NCBI RefSeq assembly: GCF_010183535.1
Contig: NC_071329.1
Location: forward strand, 2,728,001 to 2,792,000
Origin: Caenorhabditis remanei
Taxonomy: Eukaryota > Nematoda > Chromadorea > Rhabditida > Rhabditidae
Direction: 5' to 3'
Length of the DNA: 64,000 bases
Under the pieces are notes generated by a model, which worked only from the letters and a program-made list of their open reading frames with translations, made no database searches and was not told where the DNA came from. The translations under genes and the position numbers were made by a program. This document shows, piece by piece, positions 33,169 through 44,852 of the stretch (position 1 is the stretch's first letter; every line of letters begins with the position of its first letter).

Positions 33169-34975
33169 ATGGACTGCAAGATATGCTTCCATAGATATAG
33201 CTCAATTATGAAGAAGCTGACCCCGAGAATTTTGACAAATTGTGGGCATACAATGTGTGAGGATTGTGTTGGACGGCAAATGGCGGATGGAAAAATTATG
33301 TGTCCGTTCGATAGGAAGGTTACAACTGTTAGAGGTTAGTTTAGGGCGCAATTTGGTTTAGAGCGGTAGAGCACAATTGCTGTACAGCGGTGTTTACTGC
33401 AGAGCCGTTGAGCACGTTTGCCCCCTGTGCACGCTGGAATTCACAATACGACAGCTTTGGTACACTACAGCGTTATTAAAACGCATTCACTGTAGAGAGG
33501 TAGGGCGCACTTGCTCTAAAGTAGTTGTGCACGTACACATATTTTAGATCAGTAGAGCGCATTTCCACTTCCCCCGATCATAACTATTTTCTAGGTGATG
33601 TCGAACAGCTAGCCAAAAACTTTGCCGTTCTGGAGATTATGGAAGAATTGAAAAAGTTCTTAATTGTGGAGTCAGATGAGGAATCTGCTGTGGTACAGAA
33701 AGCAGTTGCTGGCGATCAATTGGATTCTGATGGTAAGTTCTACATATCTGAAAAGGTTTTCGCGTACTTTGATTTTTTTTTCAAGATTCAGAAGACCAAC
33801 CAGCCAATGTGGAGGAAGATGCAGATAATGTAGATCAGCAATCTGAAGGTCATTCAGATGACATGGAGGAGGATTATCAAGAAGACGATTTAGAAGATTA
33901 CTATGATGGTCTCTATGATGACTATGCGTACGCTGATCCAGAAGATGAATATTCTGATGGTCAAGACTCGAACCCTACAGTGTTCGAATCTTCAGATGAT
34001 GGAGATCAGCAATCTGAAGGTCATCCAGATGACGTGGATGATGTTACCCCTCAACGCCGTAATCTTCAGAATAGTAATCTATCGTATAGCGGTCGTTGGA
34101 CTAATTACCCGTATCGTAATAGCCAACAATATCCTCTCAGACCACAGAATAACCCACATGTTAACTACAGTAATCCTCCACTAGTCAACAACAGTCTGCC
34201 TCCGCCAATCAACTACAGTAATCCACCACCGGTATTCTATGCTGGCGCACCAATTCACTACGGCCTCCCCCCACCAGGTAGTTACAGTAATCCCCTGCAA
34301 ATTATATATTGTCTTGTTCCACCGAATGGCAACAGTAATCTCATGGGACTCGTTGATAGTCAGCCATCACAAAACAACTACAGTAATCCCCCACAAGTGT
34401 TCTATGCTCCAGCCCCACAAATGAACTACAGTAACCCATTACAAGTTAGTAGTAGTCAGCAACCAGGAGGTAACTACATCAATTCCCCTCTCAGTAATCC
34501 CTCACAGGTTAACTACAGTAATCGGCCACTAGCTAATCGCAGGAATCCTTCACAAGTTGTCAGTCACCCGCTGAGTAGCTACAGTAACCCATCACAAGTT
34601 AACGATAGTCAGCGCCCACAAAACAACTACAGTAATCCACCACCGTTATTCTATGTTGGCGCACCAATTCACTACAGTAATCCCCCGCAAATCAACAATC
34701 GTCAGGCACCGCAAGGAAGCTACAGGAACCCATCACAAGTTAACAATAGTCAGCAACCACTACTTAACTACAGTATCCCCTCACAAATGAACTACAATAA
34801 TCCCCCACAAATGAACTACAGTAATCCCCCACAAATCAACAATAATCGCCCACTAGTTAACCGCAGTAATCCCTCGCAAGTTAACCGCAATAATCATCCA
34901 CTAGTTAACCGCAGTAATCCCTCGCAAGTTAACCGCAATAATTACACACAAGTTGACTACAGTTATCCCCCATAG
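33169..34975 (+). CDS. RING-type protein with acidic region and Tyr-Ser-Asn-Pro repeat tail
   Basis: Exons are 33169-33334, 33595-33732 and 33792-34975 (495 residues). An AAG acceptor six bases earlier would add two residues in frame. The RING (CKICF, TNCGHTMCEDC, MCPFDRK) and the following VEQLAKNFAVLEIMEEL closely match the upstream paralog. An acidic segment comes next (about residues 105-185), then a long low-complexity tail (about 190-495) of NYSNPPQ-, NRSNPSQVN- and FYAGAPIHYS-like units rich in Asn, Pro, Ser, Gln and Tyr. The tail resembles prion-like or phase-separating sequence (inference). It probably arose by repeat expansion after the duplication, because the paralog lacks it. AATAAA lies at 35048-35053. 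Confidence 0.85.
34150..34975 (+). repeat. coding tandem repeat, CCACAAATGAACTACAGTAA-type units
   Basis: The 3' part of exon 3 is a degenerate tandem repeat with units of about 24-36 bp containing AACTACAGTAATCC(C/A)CC or AACCGCAGTAATCC. Near the end (34855-34950) two 48-bp units are almost identical. It encodes the Asn-Pro-rich tail. Confidence 0.8.
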
Positions 34976-35559
34976 GCTAAATTTTTGGTACCCTACCCTT
35001 CCCTCTATCTCATTTTTTTCTATATTTTTTTGCCCCTTAAAACTTTCAATAAAACATTATGATATTCACAGCTGCCTTAGCTCCTATTCAAACAAAAAAC
35101 ACCCATATTGTCCACCAAGAGTACACAAATGCTACAGTAAGAACAGATAGAAATTTAATATTTGCGAAAAAGTCCCAAAATTGGTTCAAAATACAGCTAA
35201 ACGTCTCCAAAAATCGCGTTGTCCACGAGGAGTACACGCCACGTGGCTATTTTCTGTTCTTTTATACTCTCAAAAATCAATCTTATACTTTCTTTTTTAT
35301 ACTCTCAAAGTATCAGTGGAGCGCAGTTGCAACCTATCTAGTTACTGATTTTGCTTAAAACTCAATAAATTGGTTCTCAAAATTTTATTTTTACTTCAAA
35401 AGTTAGGCGGTGGGAAAAAAACGAGAAAAATGAACCAAAAAAATTTACAAAAAAGCAAAAAGAAGACTGTTACACAAAAAATAAATTAGAGAGAAAGAAA
35501 GAAAACAATCCGTTGGGAGGTGTACTGTAGCCAAATGGAGGGTACTGTAGCCAGCCAGC
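34976..35559. other. convergent intergenic region
   Basis: This is the 3' end of the RING gene (AATAAA at 35048) facing the 3' end of the cullin gene. It contains ATCAGTGGAGCGCAGTTGCAA at 35309-35330 and two GGTACTGTAGCCA phrases next to the cullin stop. Confidence 0.5.
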
Positions 35560-38500
35560 TTAGGCGACGTACTCGTACAAGTCGCGTTGTTGCTCGGAAC
35601 GCTTCAAGTAGTCCTTCTCGATGAGCGATCCAACGGTCCGCTTGATCATTTCAATCTTTGGCTTGAAACGTCCCGACAATTGAGAGATCACTTCGGTCAC
35701 CAGATTCGTGTGAGTCAGCGACTTGCGGGCTTTCATGATGCGCACGATGGAGGCCTGAAAAAGTAGGGGAATTGAAATTTTGCAAAATTAAAAGTCATGT
35801 GGTTAGAAAGCTTAAAATGTAGGGATTCTGAATCTGTTTTTAAATTTTTTGAAAAGTTGAAAATGAACCGAGTTACATAATCTCAAAGTTTTGGTGATTT
35901 TCGGCAAATCTTCAAAAAAAAAACCATCAAACTCAAAGCTGCATATCTCGGCTCATTTTGACGCTACAAAAATTTCAAAAACAGTTTCAGAATCCTTACG
36001 TATTCAGTTTTTAACCGTAGCAAATATAATTGAATTCAACATAACTGAAAAGCTGACGACGTGAGGATTCTGAATCCATTTGCAAAACTTTTCTAGGGTC
36101 TATGTGACGCGAGTTACAAAATGTCTTGTATTTCGGCTCATTTTGACGCTAGAAAATTTCTGAAAATAGATTTAGAATTCTGAAATCTTCAGCTTTCTAA
36201 GTACATTTAGTAAAAACAAATTTGGTATGACTCAGAAACTGAAGACGTGAGAATTCTGAATCCGTTTTGAAAACGTTTCTAGCATCAATATGACGTGAGT
36301 TACAACAGATCTTGTAAACCGGTTATTTTTCCACTTTTTCAAAAAATTAAAACGGATTCAGAATCCTCACATTTTCAGCTTTTGAGAAATACCAGATTTG
36401 AATAAATTTGATATAAATAAAAAGCTGAGGACATGAGGATTCAGAACCTATTTTCAAAACTGTTCTAGCGTCAATATGACGAGAGTTACAAGATACCTCG
36501 TATCTCGAATCATTTTGAAGCTAGCAACATTTTCAAACCAGATTCAGAATCCACACATTTTCAGGTTTTGAGAAGTACCAGATTTGAAGTAATTTGATAT
36601 AACTAAAAAACAAAGGGCGTGAGGATTCTGAATCCGTTTTCAAAACGTTTCTAGCATCAATATGACGTGAGTTACAACAGATCTTGTAAATCGGTTATTT
36701 TTCCACTTTTTCAAAAAATTGAAATGAATTCAAAACTCTTTCACTCTCTAAAGTCCATAAACTCACCGCAATCATATTCTTTCTATCCTCATCCAGACCC
36801 TTCTGCACATTATCCGTTTCCTTCACCGGCTCCGCCTTCATCGTCATTTTCGACAAGTCGACGCGCACCTTCTTATTCGTATAGCCATCATTCAGAGTGA
36901 TCGTCGCATTGAGTGGCACCTCGTCTCCTTCCAACGCCTTATCCGACTTGAGCACCTGATTCTTGACGAGCGATCCGACGACGGCCTTCGTCGACTTTCC
37001 ATCCATACCAGTCGCCTCCATAATGTTTTCAGCTGTGAACGTCGTCTGCTCGTTGAACAACAAAAGCGTACACATTTGTGGTGTTGTCACTCCGAACACG
37101 TACTTCTTTCCCTTGAAAGCAGTCGTCGTCACCTCGCCACGGCACTGCGAGTAGAGCCAATTGAGACGGCGTCCGGTGTACTTGGTCTGGTAGTGTGCGG
37201 CAAAGTTCTCAATCGTCACCACCAACTGTTGTGGAAGCTTCAATCCCGACGTCGGGAAGTTCGGCCATGAGCCCGAGCTCAGCACCATCGCTTGGAACTC
37301 GGCACACTTCTTGTCGTCAGCCGACTTCTCCTTGAATGCCGACGTCAAATCCCTCGAGACTTGAATGTCTTGGAACATTTTTGTGAGACGTGTCGTGAAC
37401 TCGTATCCGCATGTGTCGGTGAGCTTTTGGATGAACGTCGACTCGGCTTCGTCAGAGGCGGAAAGCTCGCCGATCAGTCGTTTGCAGAACATTTTTGTGT
37501 AGAATTTGAGGAAGACGTCCTTGTCCTCGAGATATTTGAAGATGGTTACCTGGAAGAAATGGGGAGGGTTAATAGGAGCGGTTGCAACATTTTCAGTGGG
37601 GCGCATTTACAAAATTCTCAAAAACACCGCTTTCAGAGCTTCTCGATTCGCAATAAAGCCAAATTCTTAGTAGAGCGCATTTACTAGATTCTCGGTAGGT
37701 CGCAAATTCAGGTTTTCAATGGAGCGCATTTTCATTCTCTCGAATTTCAGTTTAGCTAGGATTTACAGTAGAGCGCACTTGCATTCTCCCAAAACCAAGA
37801 CAACGGATGGTAGAATTTCACTAGAGCGCACTTACAACATTCTCAGAACGCATTTTTACAATAACGCGCGGATTCTCTCGCACTCGTTCTCGGTAGAGCG
37901 CACTTCCAGCATTCTCAATAGAGCGCATTTCCCCTTTACCCCAAATCCCAACCCAACTCACCACTTTCTTCTGAATATCATCCATCTCATTCTCATCCGG
38001 CATCTTCGCACTCTTCCTGAACAACTGATCACAATATCTGGACAACAGCTCCGACGACTTCAACGGTTGCAACTGTGGTGGCGCGCGCAACGTCACCGCG
38101 TTCTTATTAACAAACTCGATCGCCGCACTATCCAACGACTTCATGAATCCGGGCTCTTTGCTAAACGAGCGATCGACCAGTCCTTGATATCTCTCGTGCA
38201 CTTCCAACAGGGTGCTCATATAGAGCTTCGGGTCGTTGAACGCCTCAGTAGCCACACGTTCCAACGCCTCCAATCCCTCTTTTTGGACGTGCTCTTTGAG
38301 CGCTTTACGGAGAGCTGGCAACCCATTCTCGACACGAAGACACATTCTGTACATTCTCGCGAGGTGATCGTCCATCTTATCCATAAGAAGTCTTCCGAAA
38401 TGCGCTTGAATAAATTCCAGCTGCTTCGTGATCATCACATCGTTGCAACACCCGGATAGTGGTGTCCCCGTCGACGAGTGGAGGCAGAGTGTCACTCGAT

Positions 38501-39813
38501 TATCCTCCTGTTGGATTCTCGTCTCCACCTTGATCAGGTAATCCGTGCAAGACCCATTCTCCATGTGGAACACGCTGACCTCATTGGTATAGAAGTCGCG
38601 TGTCGCCTCGATGAACTTCTTCTCAAACGAGTTCTTGTAGATATCGAGTCTCTTCGCATCCTCCTCCTTCGCGGATACCGTATCATCCATGCCAAGCTCC
38701 ACCAGATTCTCCACGACCGCCGAGATGAACCGCTTATTGATTGTGTGACCGGTACGCTCCAACCGAATCAGCTCCAACATCGCCGGAATAATCTTGTGCT
38801 CGAGTGTATCGAACATATCACGCTTCCAGAGCACCATACTCAGCATATAAACCATATATCTCTCCTTGCGACCCTCATCAATCTCACGACGAATCCAGTG
38901 ACGATTCAAGTACGAGAATACGCCGTCCAAGACTTTCGCCGAGAATCGATAGCTGTCCCATTCTTTGGTGTAAAAGTCGAGAAGCGCCTCGCCGTCCAAG
39001 TTTTCACAACGTTTGCAGAGTGCCGTCGTGTAGGCGGTCACGTAGTTCTCCACATGCGAGTAAAGGTCACTCCCGATGAAGTTGTTGTTTAGTTGGGCGT
39101 CCGCGGTGGCTGGCACGTGGGCGGCGGTGAGGTTGGTACAGTAGTTGTAGACGGTTCTGAAATAAGGGGAGATTCTGGATGTAGTTAGAAATTGATAGTG
39201 GCCTAGGATCCTAAATGGTAACCTAGGAAATGAAAGAGATAGCTGAGAAAAGTGGCCTGGGATCCTGAAAGATGGACTAGGTTCCGAAATGGTAATTTAG
39301 AAAACGAAAAAGGTGGCCTAGTTTTCTAAAGAGTGGCTTAAGATACTAAAAGGTAACCTAGGATCCCAAAAAGAAGCTTAAAATCAAAAAATTGGTTCAG
39401 CCATGTCATTTACGGTCTAGCTACTCTCTACATGGCCTAACTTCCCTGTACGTGGCCTAGTTTTTCTGTACGTAGCCTAGCTGTTGACTATGTGACCTAG
39501 CTCGCCCATACATAACCTAAGTTCCCTCATCCATGACCTAGCTTTGCAATACGTGGCCTAGTTTTTCTATAAATGGCCTAGCTTCCCAAAACATAACCTA
39601 ACTTCCCCATACATGGCCCAACTTATGACCAAAGTTACCAATGCGTGACCTAGCTTCCCTTCAATAACCTCCTAAATCAAAATGAATAACTCACGAGTAC
39701 AGTCCCATGTAGTACTTGGCGGACATGTTCTCACGTCGAAAGATGATGTCGAGTCCAGGACAAAGTTTCGCCCAAACTAGCTCCAAATCCACTTCCGGCA
39801 TATCGGCGTCCAT
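35560..39813 (-). CDS. CUL1-type cullin
   Basis: Exons on minus are 39813-39695, 39156-37962, 37549-36767 and 35754-35560 (763 residues). It is the scaffold of an SCF-type ubiquitin ligase: the N-terminal cullin repeats bind the SKP1/F-box side and the C-terminal domain binds the RBX RING. The N-terminus reads LVWAKLCPGLDIIF and YYMGLYSTVYNYCTN; the YNYCT and SKP1-facing region match CUL1 rather than CUL2, 3 or 4. The cullin signature FKYLEDKDVFLKFYTKMFCK crosses the exon 2/3 junction. The last exon carries the neddylation segment IVRIMKARK with the acceptor Lys at about residue 707, and ends DLYEYVA. Length is typical. All borders are GT/AG. In C. elegans the choices are cul-1 and its paralog cul-6; I cannot decide between them. 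All three introns are filled with simple repeats. The 5' untranslated part begins after a TTATTCCAG acceptor near 39856. Confidence 0.95.
35780..36730. repeat. degenerate tandem repeat in cullin intron 3
   Basis: Repeats of about 120-180 bp contain GAGGATTCTGAATCCGTTTT, CTAGCATCAATATGACGTGAG and GTATCTCGGCTCATTTTGA-like phrases, some inverted. Bases about 36240-36350 and 36610-36725 are nearly identical. The same phrases occur at 46600-46745 in an intron of a ZYG-11-like gene. Confidence 0.75.
37590..37950. repeat. TAGAGCGCATTTNCATTCTC array in cullin intron 2
   Basis: About ten units of a CAGTAGAGCGCA(C/T)TT(A/C)CA-type motif at 25-40 bp spacing fill most of the 412-bp intron. They belong to the same dispersed motif as the arrays in the RING-gene introns. 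Confidence 0.75.
39190..39660. repeat. GTGGCCTAG(C/T)TTCCC array in cullin intron 1
   Basis: About twenty degenerate units of (A/G)TGGCCTAGNTTCCC or GGCCTAGGATCC with a 15-30 bp period fill the intron. Isolated units occur at 10570-10615. Confidence 0.75.
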
Positions 39814-42369
39814 TATTCTCGCTTTGAATCGAGAGTCGGTTGCGTTGAGGGTACCTGGAATAAGCGATGATTGGGTAAGGGGGATTGAGGAGATGAGAGG
39901 AGAGAAGAGAAATAGAAGACGAGAGAGGAAATGAGGAGAGGAGTGGTCGGTAGGGCCGATGAGGGGAAGACTGAATGAAAATGGAGGGGAAAGGTGAACG
40001 TTGTGTGTGTACGCAGCAGAGGAGTCGCGCGCGGACAGATGGCGTGAGTGCGCCGGAGCGCGCACCACATACGAGGTCCTGGGAAGCCCAGGAGGCGAAA
40101 TGACCAAAAAATGAGGAGTGTGGATGGAAAGAATGAGGAGGAATCAATAGTTCGCGCGCCGCGGGTTCTGGGAAAGTTTTTGTAGTTTGACCTACCGTAC
40201 TCAAAAACAATTTTTGAATTTTGAAGAAAAAAAATGGAGGGAAGTATGTCTAGGAAATGAGCTCTGGTGACGATTTGGGGAATTCGCTTGAGCAATACTG
40301 TAGAAATGAGGAAAGGGAGTACGGTAGGAAAGAGAAAAGAGAGTACTGTAAGAATGGAAATTGAGAGTACTGTAAAACTGGGGGAGGGGTACTGTAGAAA
40401 TGGGGAAGGAGTTCTACGGTAGATATCGGGTTACTGTAAGGACTTGGAGACTGTAAAAACCGGGTGACTGTAGTGACTGGGTTACTGTGGAATCCTAAAC
40501 CGCTCTACTGATAATCAGCTCACTATTAGTTGGTGAAGGGTTTATAAGGGTTCCATTGAATAAGGAGGCCCTAAGGGAAGCGTAATAAGAAAGAAGGGAG
40601 AATGTAGGGACTGAACGGTATTGAGTGTGTGAAAGTGGAAATGAGATGTCCTCTCTCTCCGAGAGGGAGTTTTGGGAAAAACTATCTGCACGTTGGACAG
40701 ATGCTGAGGGGCGTTATGGACAGAGTGCACTGTGCTTAATGGGGAGGAGGTGTAGGAGGAGAGGGCCAGCGGCCATGGGAAAAAGAGGAATGTGGGGGAG
40801 GTTAGGGTACTGTAGAAATAGAGTGAATAACTATTTTAGGATTAGTAGAAACTAAACTACAGTAGGATTCGTGGAAAGTGATCAACTGTTGAATCCACAA
40901 AAACTAGGCTACTGTAGGATCCGTGAAATCTGGGCTAATGCAAGAACTGGCATACTGTAAGACTCCTATGAACACCTGACTACTGTGGAACCTGTGAAAA
41001 CTGAGCTACAGTAGGATTGGTAGAAACTAACTGCGATAGAACTTTTGTTGAAAACGCACTCTACTGATAACCGTTATTCTGATATGATTGTTGCGCAAAA
41101 GTTTGATTTCAAGCATTCAATCTTTAAAGTCAAGGAAGGCTAAAAGTGTATCATGTGTTCTTGAGAGCTATCTACTAATAGTGGTCAGAATTCCTTCAAA
41201 CTTTTTTGAAGGCTCTAGAGCGTTGGACACTGTCACTGACTAGTAAGGGAAGATAGGTGGATTTGACCTAAAAGAATAAGAAGAGTCTGGGTAAATACAC
41301 TCACATACACACAGTGTTTTAGAACAAAGTAGATCTTATCTACTACAATTCTCTAATCCTCTCGTACGGCCTTGTGGAGAACAATAGAATAGGGACGCTA
41401 ATAAAAGAGCAGATGGTTTTGGACAGTGATGACGTGGAAAGAAGGGAGGTGTAGGTGGAGAAGAGGGAGAGCAAATAGAAGGTAAAGAATGATGGATGAG
41501 ATGGACAGTGATGACGTGGGAGAAGGGAGAGGAAATAGAAGATAATTAGGAGTGAGGGAAGGTAAAGTAGAAATTGGAATAAGAGTACTGTAGAAACAGA
41601 AGGGAGGGGGTACTGTAGGAAACGGGAACGGGCAGTAGCATACTTGTCAACCGTGCCGAAACGGGCCGACACGGCCGGCTCGTAACTTGCGTCAAAATGA
41701 ATATTATGAGCTGAAAAATATACCAAAATGTAGATCTCGACGAGTTCTATGCCCGTGATTGACAACGGGCCGGATGGCTATTCGTTAATGTGCCGCGGGC
41801 CGGCAAAAAGTGCCGAAAAACGCGAAAATGACTAAAAAAGCCATTCTAGCCCGGCCCGCGGCACATTAACGAATAGTCATTCGGCCCGTAGTAGGTCACG
41901 GACATAGAACTCGTCGAGATCTACGTTTTGGTATATTTTTCATCCCATAATATTGAGTTTGACGCGAGTTACGCGCCGGCCCGTGTCGGCCCGTTTCGGC
42001 CCGGTTGACAAGTATGGGCAGTAGGGCTGAGGGTACTGTAGGAATAGGGAGAGACTACTGTAGGCGTTGGAAAAGAGTACGGTAGAAACGGAGTACTGTA
42101 GGTTCAGGTGAACGTACTGTAGGATAGAAATGGGGAGTACTTAAGAAATAGGAAAGGACTACTTGGGATACGGTCACAGGAGAATATGAAGGTCCGTAGG
42201 AATACCCCCAGGAGATTACCATAATCAAGTTCAAATTATCAGTAGAGCGCACTTGCTTTCTCCCGAAACACAATTTCTCAATGGAGCGCATTTCCATTCT
42301 CAGCTAGCCTCAAAATCAAAGCACACGGTTTATTAAGAAAAGTTTCAAAACAGAGTCAAAATCAAAAAT
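39814..42369. other. cullin upstream region and TACTGTAG-rich intergenic DNA
   Basis: The first 300 bases are CT-rich on the minus strand and are the probable promoter and leader of the cullin. From about 40280 to 41040 and again 41570-42170 the sequence is sprinkled with GGGTACTGTAG(A/G)AA units. The minus-strand open frames in this stretch are low-complexity and unsupported. One large palindromic element sits at 41641-42014. Confidence 0.5.
41641..42014. mobile_element. 374-bp palindromic MITE (GGCCCG-rich ends)
   Basis: The two halves are inverted copies. The ends read TACTTGTCAACCG(T)GCCGAAACGGG and its complement, the inner parts carry TAGATCTCGACGAGTTCTATG, and the centre carries GTGCCGCGGGCCGG in both directions. 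TA stands at both outer edges. A second, partly eroded copy is in an intron at 46250-46556, and a short end fragment lies at 1696-1713. Confidence 0.8.
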
Positions 42370-43031
42370 TTAACAATATTTCTTGTTTCTGCTGGCAAAC
42401 GGTTTTCTGTTGTCCACGTTGACAACTTTTGCTTCCTTTTTCTTCTCATCCTCCACAACACTCTCAAAAACTCGCTTGCGATGGTTGTAAGCAATCTGAA
42501 AGTACATATATCATATTAGAAATCTCAAATTTCAGAAATTTCTCTAAACTTACAGTGTCCGCAATCAGCTTCGCTTTTTCTCTCAGGTTGAGCTCATCCA
42601 ATCTCTTCTTTTCCATCCTCATCGCTTCGAGGAGAGCCAGCTGGGATGTCAGAATCTTCTAAAATTAATTAATTGCTACTAATTAATTGTTACGTTGACC
42701 AACTTACCATCTTCTCTTGATACTCCTTATTTCCTCTTAAAACTTCCTGAAGTCGACCGAGCTGGTCGATTGGCACGTATAGCTGAAAAAATAATTTCAG
42801 AATTAGATTATCCATGGAGTACTCATACCGTGTTCTCCGGCATCCCTGGAATCTTGACAGGAGCTCCACGTCCTAGCTTCCCATTGATGTACTGCTTCAC
42901 AGCGTCCTCCCGCATCAGTACCTTAAAAATAATGAAAATTTTTTGAAAAAAAAACGTACAAAGCTTACAGGTGCTGGTGGCTTCCTGGTAGCGGTATGAC
43001 GGGGGATGCGGTTTCCAGAAGACTGACTCAT
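42370..43031 (-). CDS. small coiled-coil-like protein, unrecognised
   Basis: Exons on minus are 43031-42969, 42921-42829, 42782-42708, 42658-42554 and 42495-42370 (153 residues). All five exons are multiples of three and all borders are GT/AG, which strongly supports the model. The N-terminus is basic and Pro-rich (GNRIPRHTATRKPPAP). A segment VKQYINGKLGRGAPVKIPG follows, then a probable coiled coil (about residues 60-110: QLALLEAMRMEKKRLDELNL), and a Lys-rich C-terminus ending RNKKYC. I do not recognise the family. A degenerate paralog lies at 47576-47976. Confidence 0.75.
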
Positions 43032-43183
43032 CTTTGAAAGTTTTCTGAAAAAAGATAAAGATTAACTTTATAACATGAAAGATGTAACAGTGGCATTAAT
43101 ACGTATATCAGCTTAGTTTTATCAGTCATGAGGCGGAGTGTCAAGAGGAGACCGAGCGGGTTATTAAGTACTTACACTTACTA

Positions 43184-43418
43184 GGGAAGGCTTCCAGATG
43201 ACCGTGGAGTTACGGGACGTGATCTATATCATTGGAAAGCTGAGAAAACGCTGATTCCAAATATATATTCAGTTTTTGCCCTCGAGGTCTGGTATTCGAG
43301 AAAAACGAGGTCAAAGTTTGGACCCCTGACAAGTCATAAGGTTGCCTTTTTCTCAGCTTTCCAATGATATAGGTCACGACCCATAACTCCACGGTCACCT
43401 GGAGGCCTTCCCAAGTTA
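43184..43418. repeat. fold-back repeat
   Basis: The left arm (about 43184-43250: CTAGGGAAGGCTTCCAGATG ... ATCATTGGAAAGCTGAGAAA) is inverted at about 43345-43418 (TTTCTCAGCTTTCCAATGAT ... GGAGGCCTTCCCAAG). The centre is unpaired. Confidence 0.75.
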
Positions 43419-44567
43419 GACGGGCTCAAAGGGAGTATAAGCAGGAGAAGGGTAACAATTGGATAAGATCTAGTAGATAAATCACACCTAGAGCTCTATT
43501 TTTTTAATTGAGAACTTTTTTTTACCCCGGGGGACCACAAGAAGTCGTCAACTACGAAAATGGAAAATCATCGCTTAAAAATCCCTAGTGACTTTGAAGG
43601 TGCTGACCTAGAAATCCTCGCCAACCAACTTTTTTGTTTCCCCTTATTTGGTCCTGCCAAGTTTTCGTTAGGTGAACATACAAAACAGTAAAGAAAAAGC
43701 AAATGCTTCTTATTTATATCTGGTACCCATCTAGGCCAGTAAGTCTACCCCTTACTCTGTGGAGGGACAAGCGACTTACTGCTAAAGGTCACCTTATACA
43801 CAAATATGTTTTCATAACATACACCACCTGCCCCGCTGCGGCCCAGGGACGAGGAAGGCGGGAAGCTAAACATAGGACGTCCTTGTAATTCAGCGATATT
43901 CAAAATATTCAACTTCCTCAGAGTGTTAGTACCCTGACGCCCAAAAATCTCAGATCTCTAATATCTAAATTCCCAGAGCCATATAGTCCTGCATATTGTC
44001 ACTAAATATCCCAGGAGGGATGAGCAAACTACATATAGGAGGGGGGTAACCGCCTAATGAGAATACGTCTATTCTAATTGACTACGTGGATTGTTTGTTT
44101 GTTTTCCCATCAGGTCTCTTTTTATAGCAGTATCGATTTGGTAACCCGCAGTTGACGGAGGATGAGTATTAGAAATTTTTGCATTCATCTCCTAGTTATT
44201 TAGGTTATCAGTAGAGCGCGTTTCCTCCATAAGTACAGTATTTTGTATTCAATTCTCAACCTAGTCATGATAGGCGCTAAATATGATTTAAAGTTTTTAA
44301 TTTCTGCATTAGGAATTGAAAAAAAAAACGGAAATAGAAAATGTTGGCGCCATAGTTTTTTTTTGAATTCCTGTTCTCCTCTCTCTCTCTCTCCTTTCTT
44401 CGTGTGTCGTAAGTCTTACATCATAAAAGTTGAAAAGATCACCGCCTTTATAATGAACCGCCGCGCGCCACTCTTAACTTTCTGTATGACACATTTTTGT
44501 CGGATTACTCAACTTTTGGGTAGGGAATTCGAAACATAGGATTTGAAGAGGGGGGTCATTGAAGATA

Positions 44568-44852
44568 CGGCTTTCAAACAATCTATAAATTTGGTTATAG
44601 GTACTTTCGACTACGGGAAATCCATTTCTGCACTCAAAACTTGCTAAATGTCTCTGTGAGCAGAGTAATAAGCTCTCAAACTTTTCACATGGTCAAATCG
44701 GCGAATCCTTCTTTTTATCCATATGAAAAGTTTGAGAGCTCATAACTCCGCTTGCAGAGACATTTACCCGGTTCCAATTGTAGAAATGGGCCCCACGGTG
44801 TCGAAAGTTCCTAAGACCAAATTTATAGATAGTTTGAAAGCTACATCTCCAA
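44568..44852. repeat. fold-back repeat
   Basis: The left arm (CTTTCAAACAATCTATAAAT ... GCTCTCAAACTTTTCACATG) pairs with the right arm (CATATGAAAAGTTTGAGAGC ... ATTTATAGATAGTTTGAAAG), leaving only a short loop near 44700. It has no coding capacity. Confidence 0.8.

Noticed and set aside
34953..35358. Frames of 65 and 99 codons after the Asn-Pro-repeat RING gene
   Set aside because: They lie beyond the stop codon across the AATAAA signal and have no splice support.
37292..39092. Long plus-strand frames opposite the cullin (131, 246 and 204 codons)
   Set aside because: They are antisense shadows of GC-rich cullin exons, whose minus-strand product is unambiguous.
39731..40295. Minus-strand frames of about 160 codons upstream of the cullin
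   Set aside because: They are CT-rich, Ser/Pro/Leu low-complexity translations of the promoter and leader, and overlap one another in several frames. No splice or homology support exists.
44243..44539. 98-codon plus-strand frame before the ZYG-11-like gene
   Set aside because: The translation is unstructured, spans a CT microsatellite and has no paralog or splice context.
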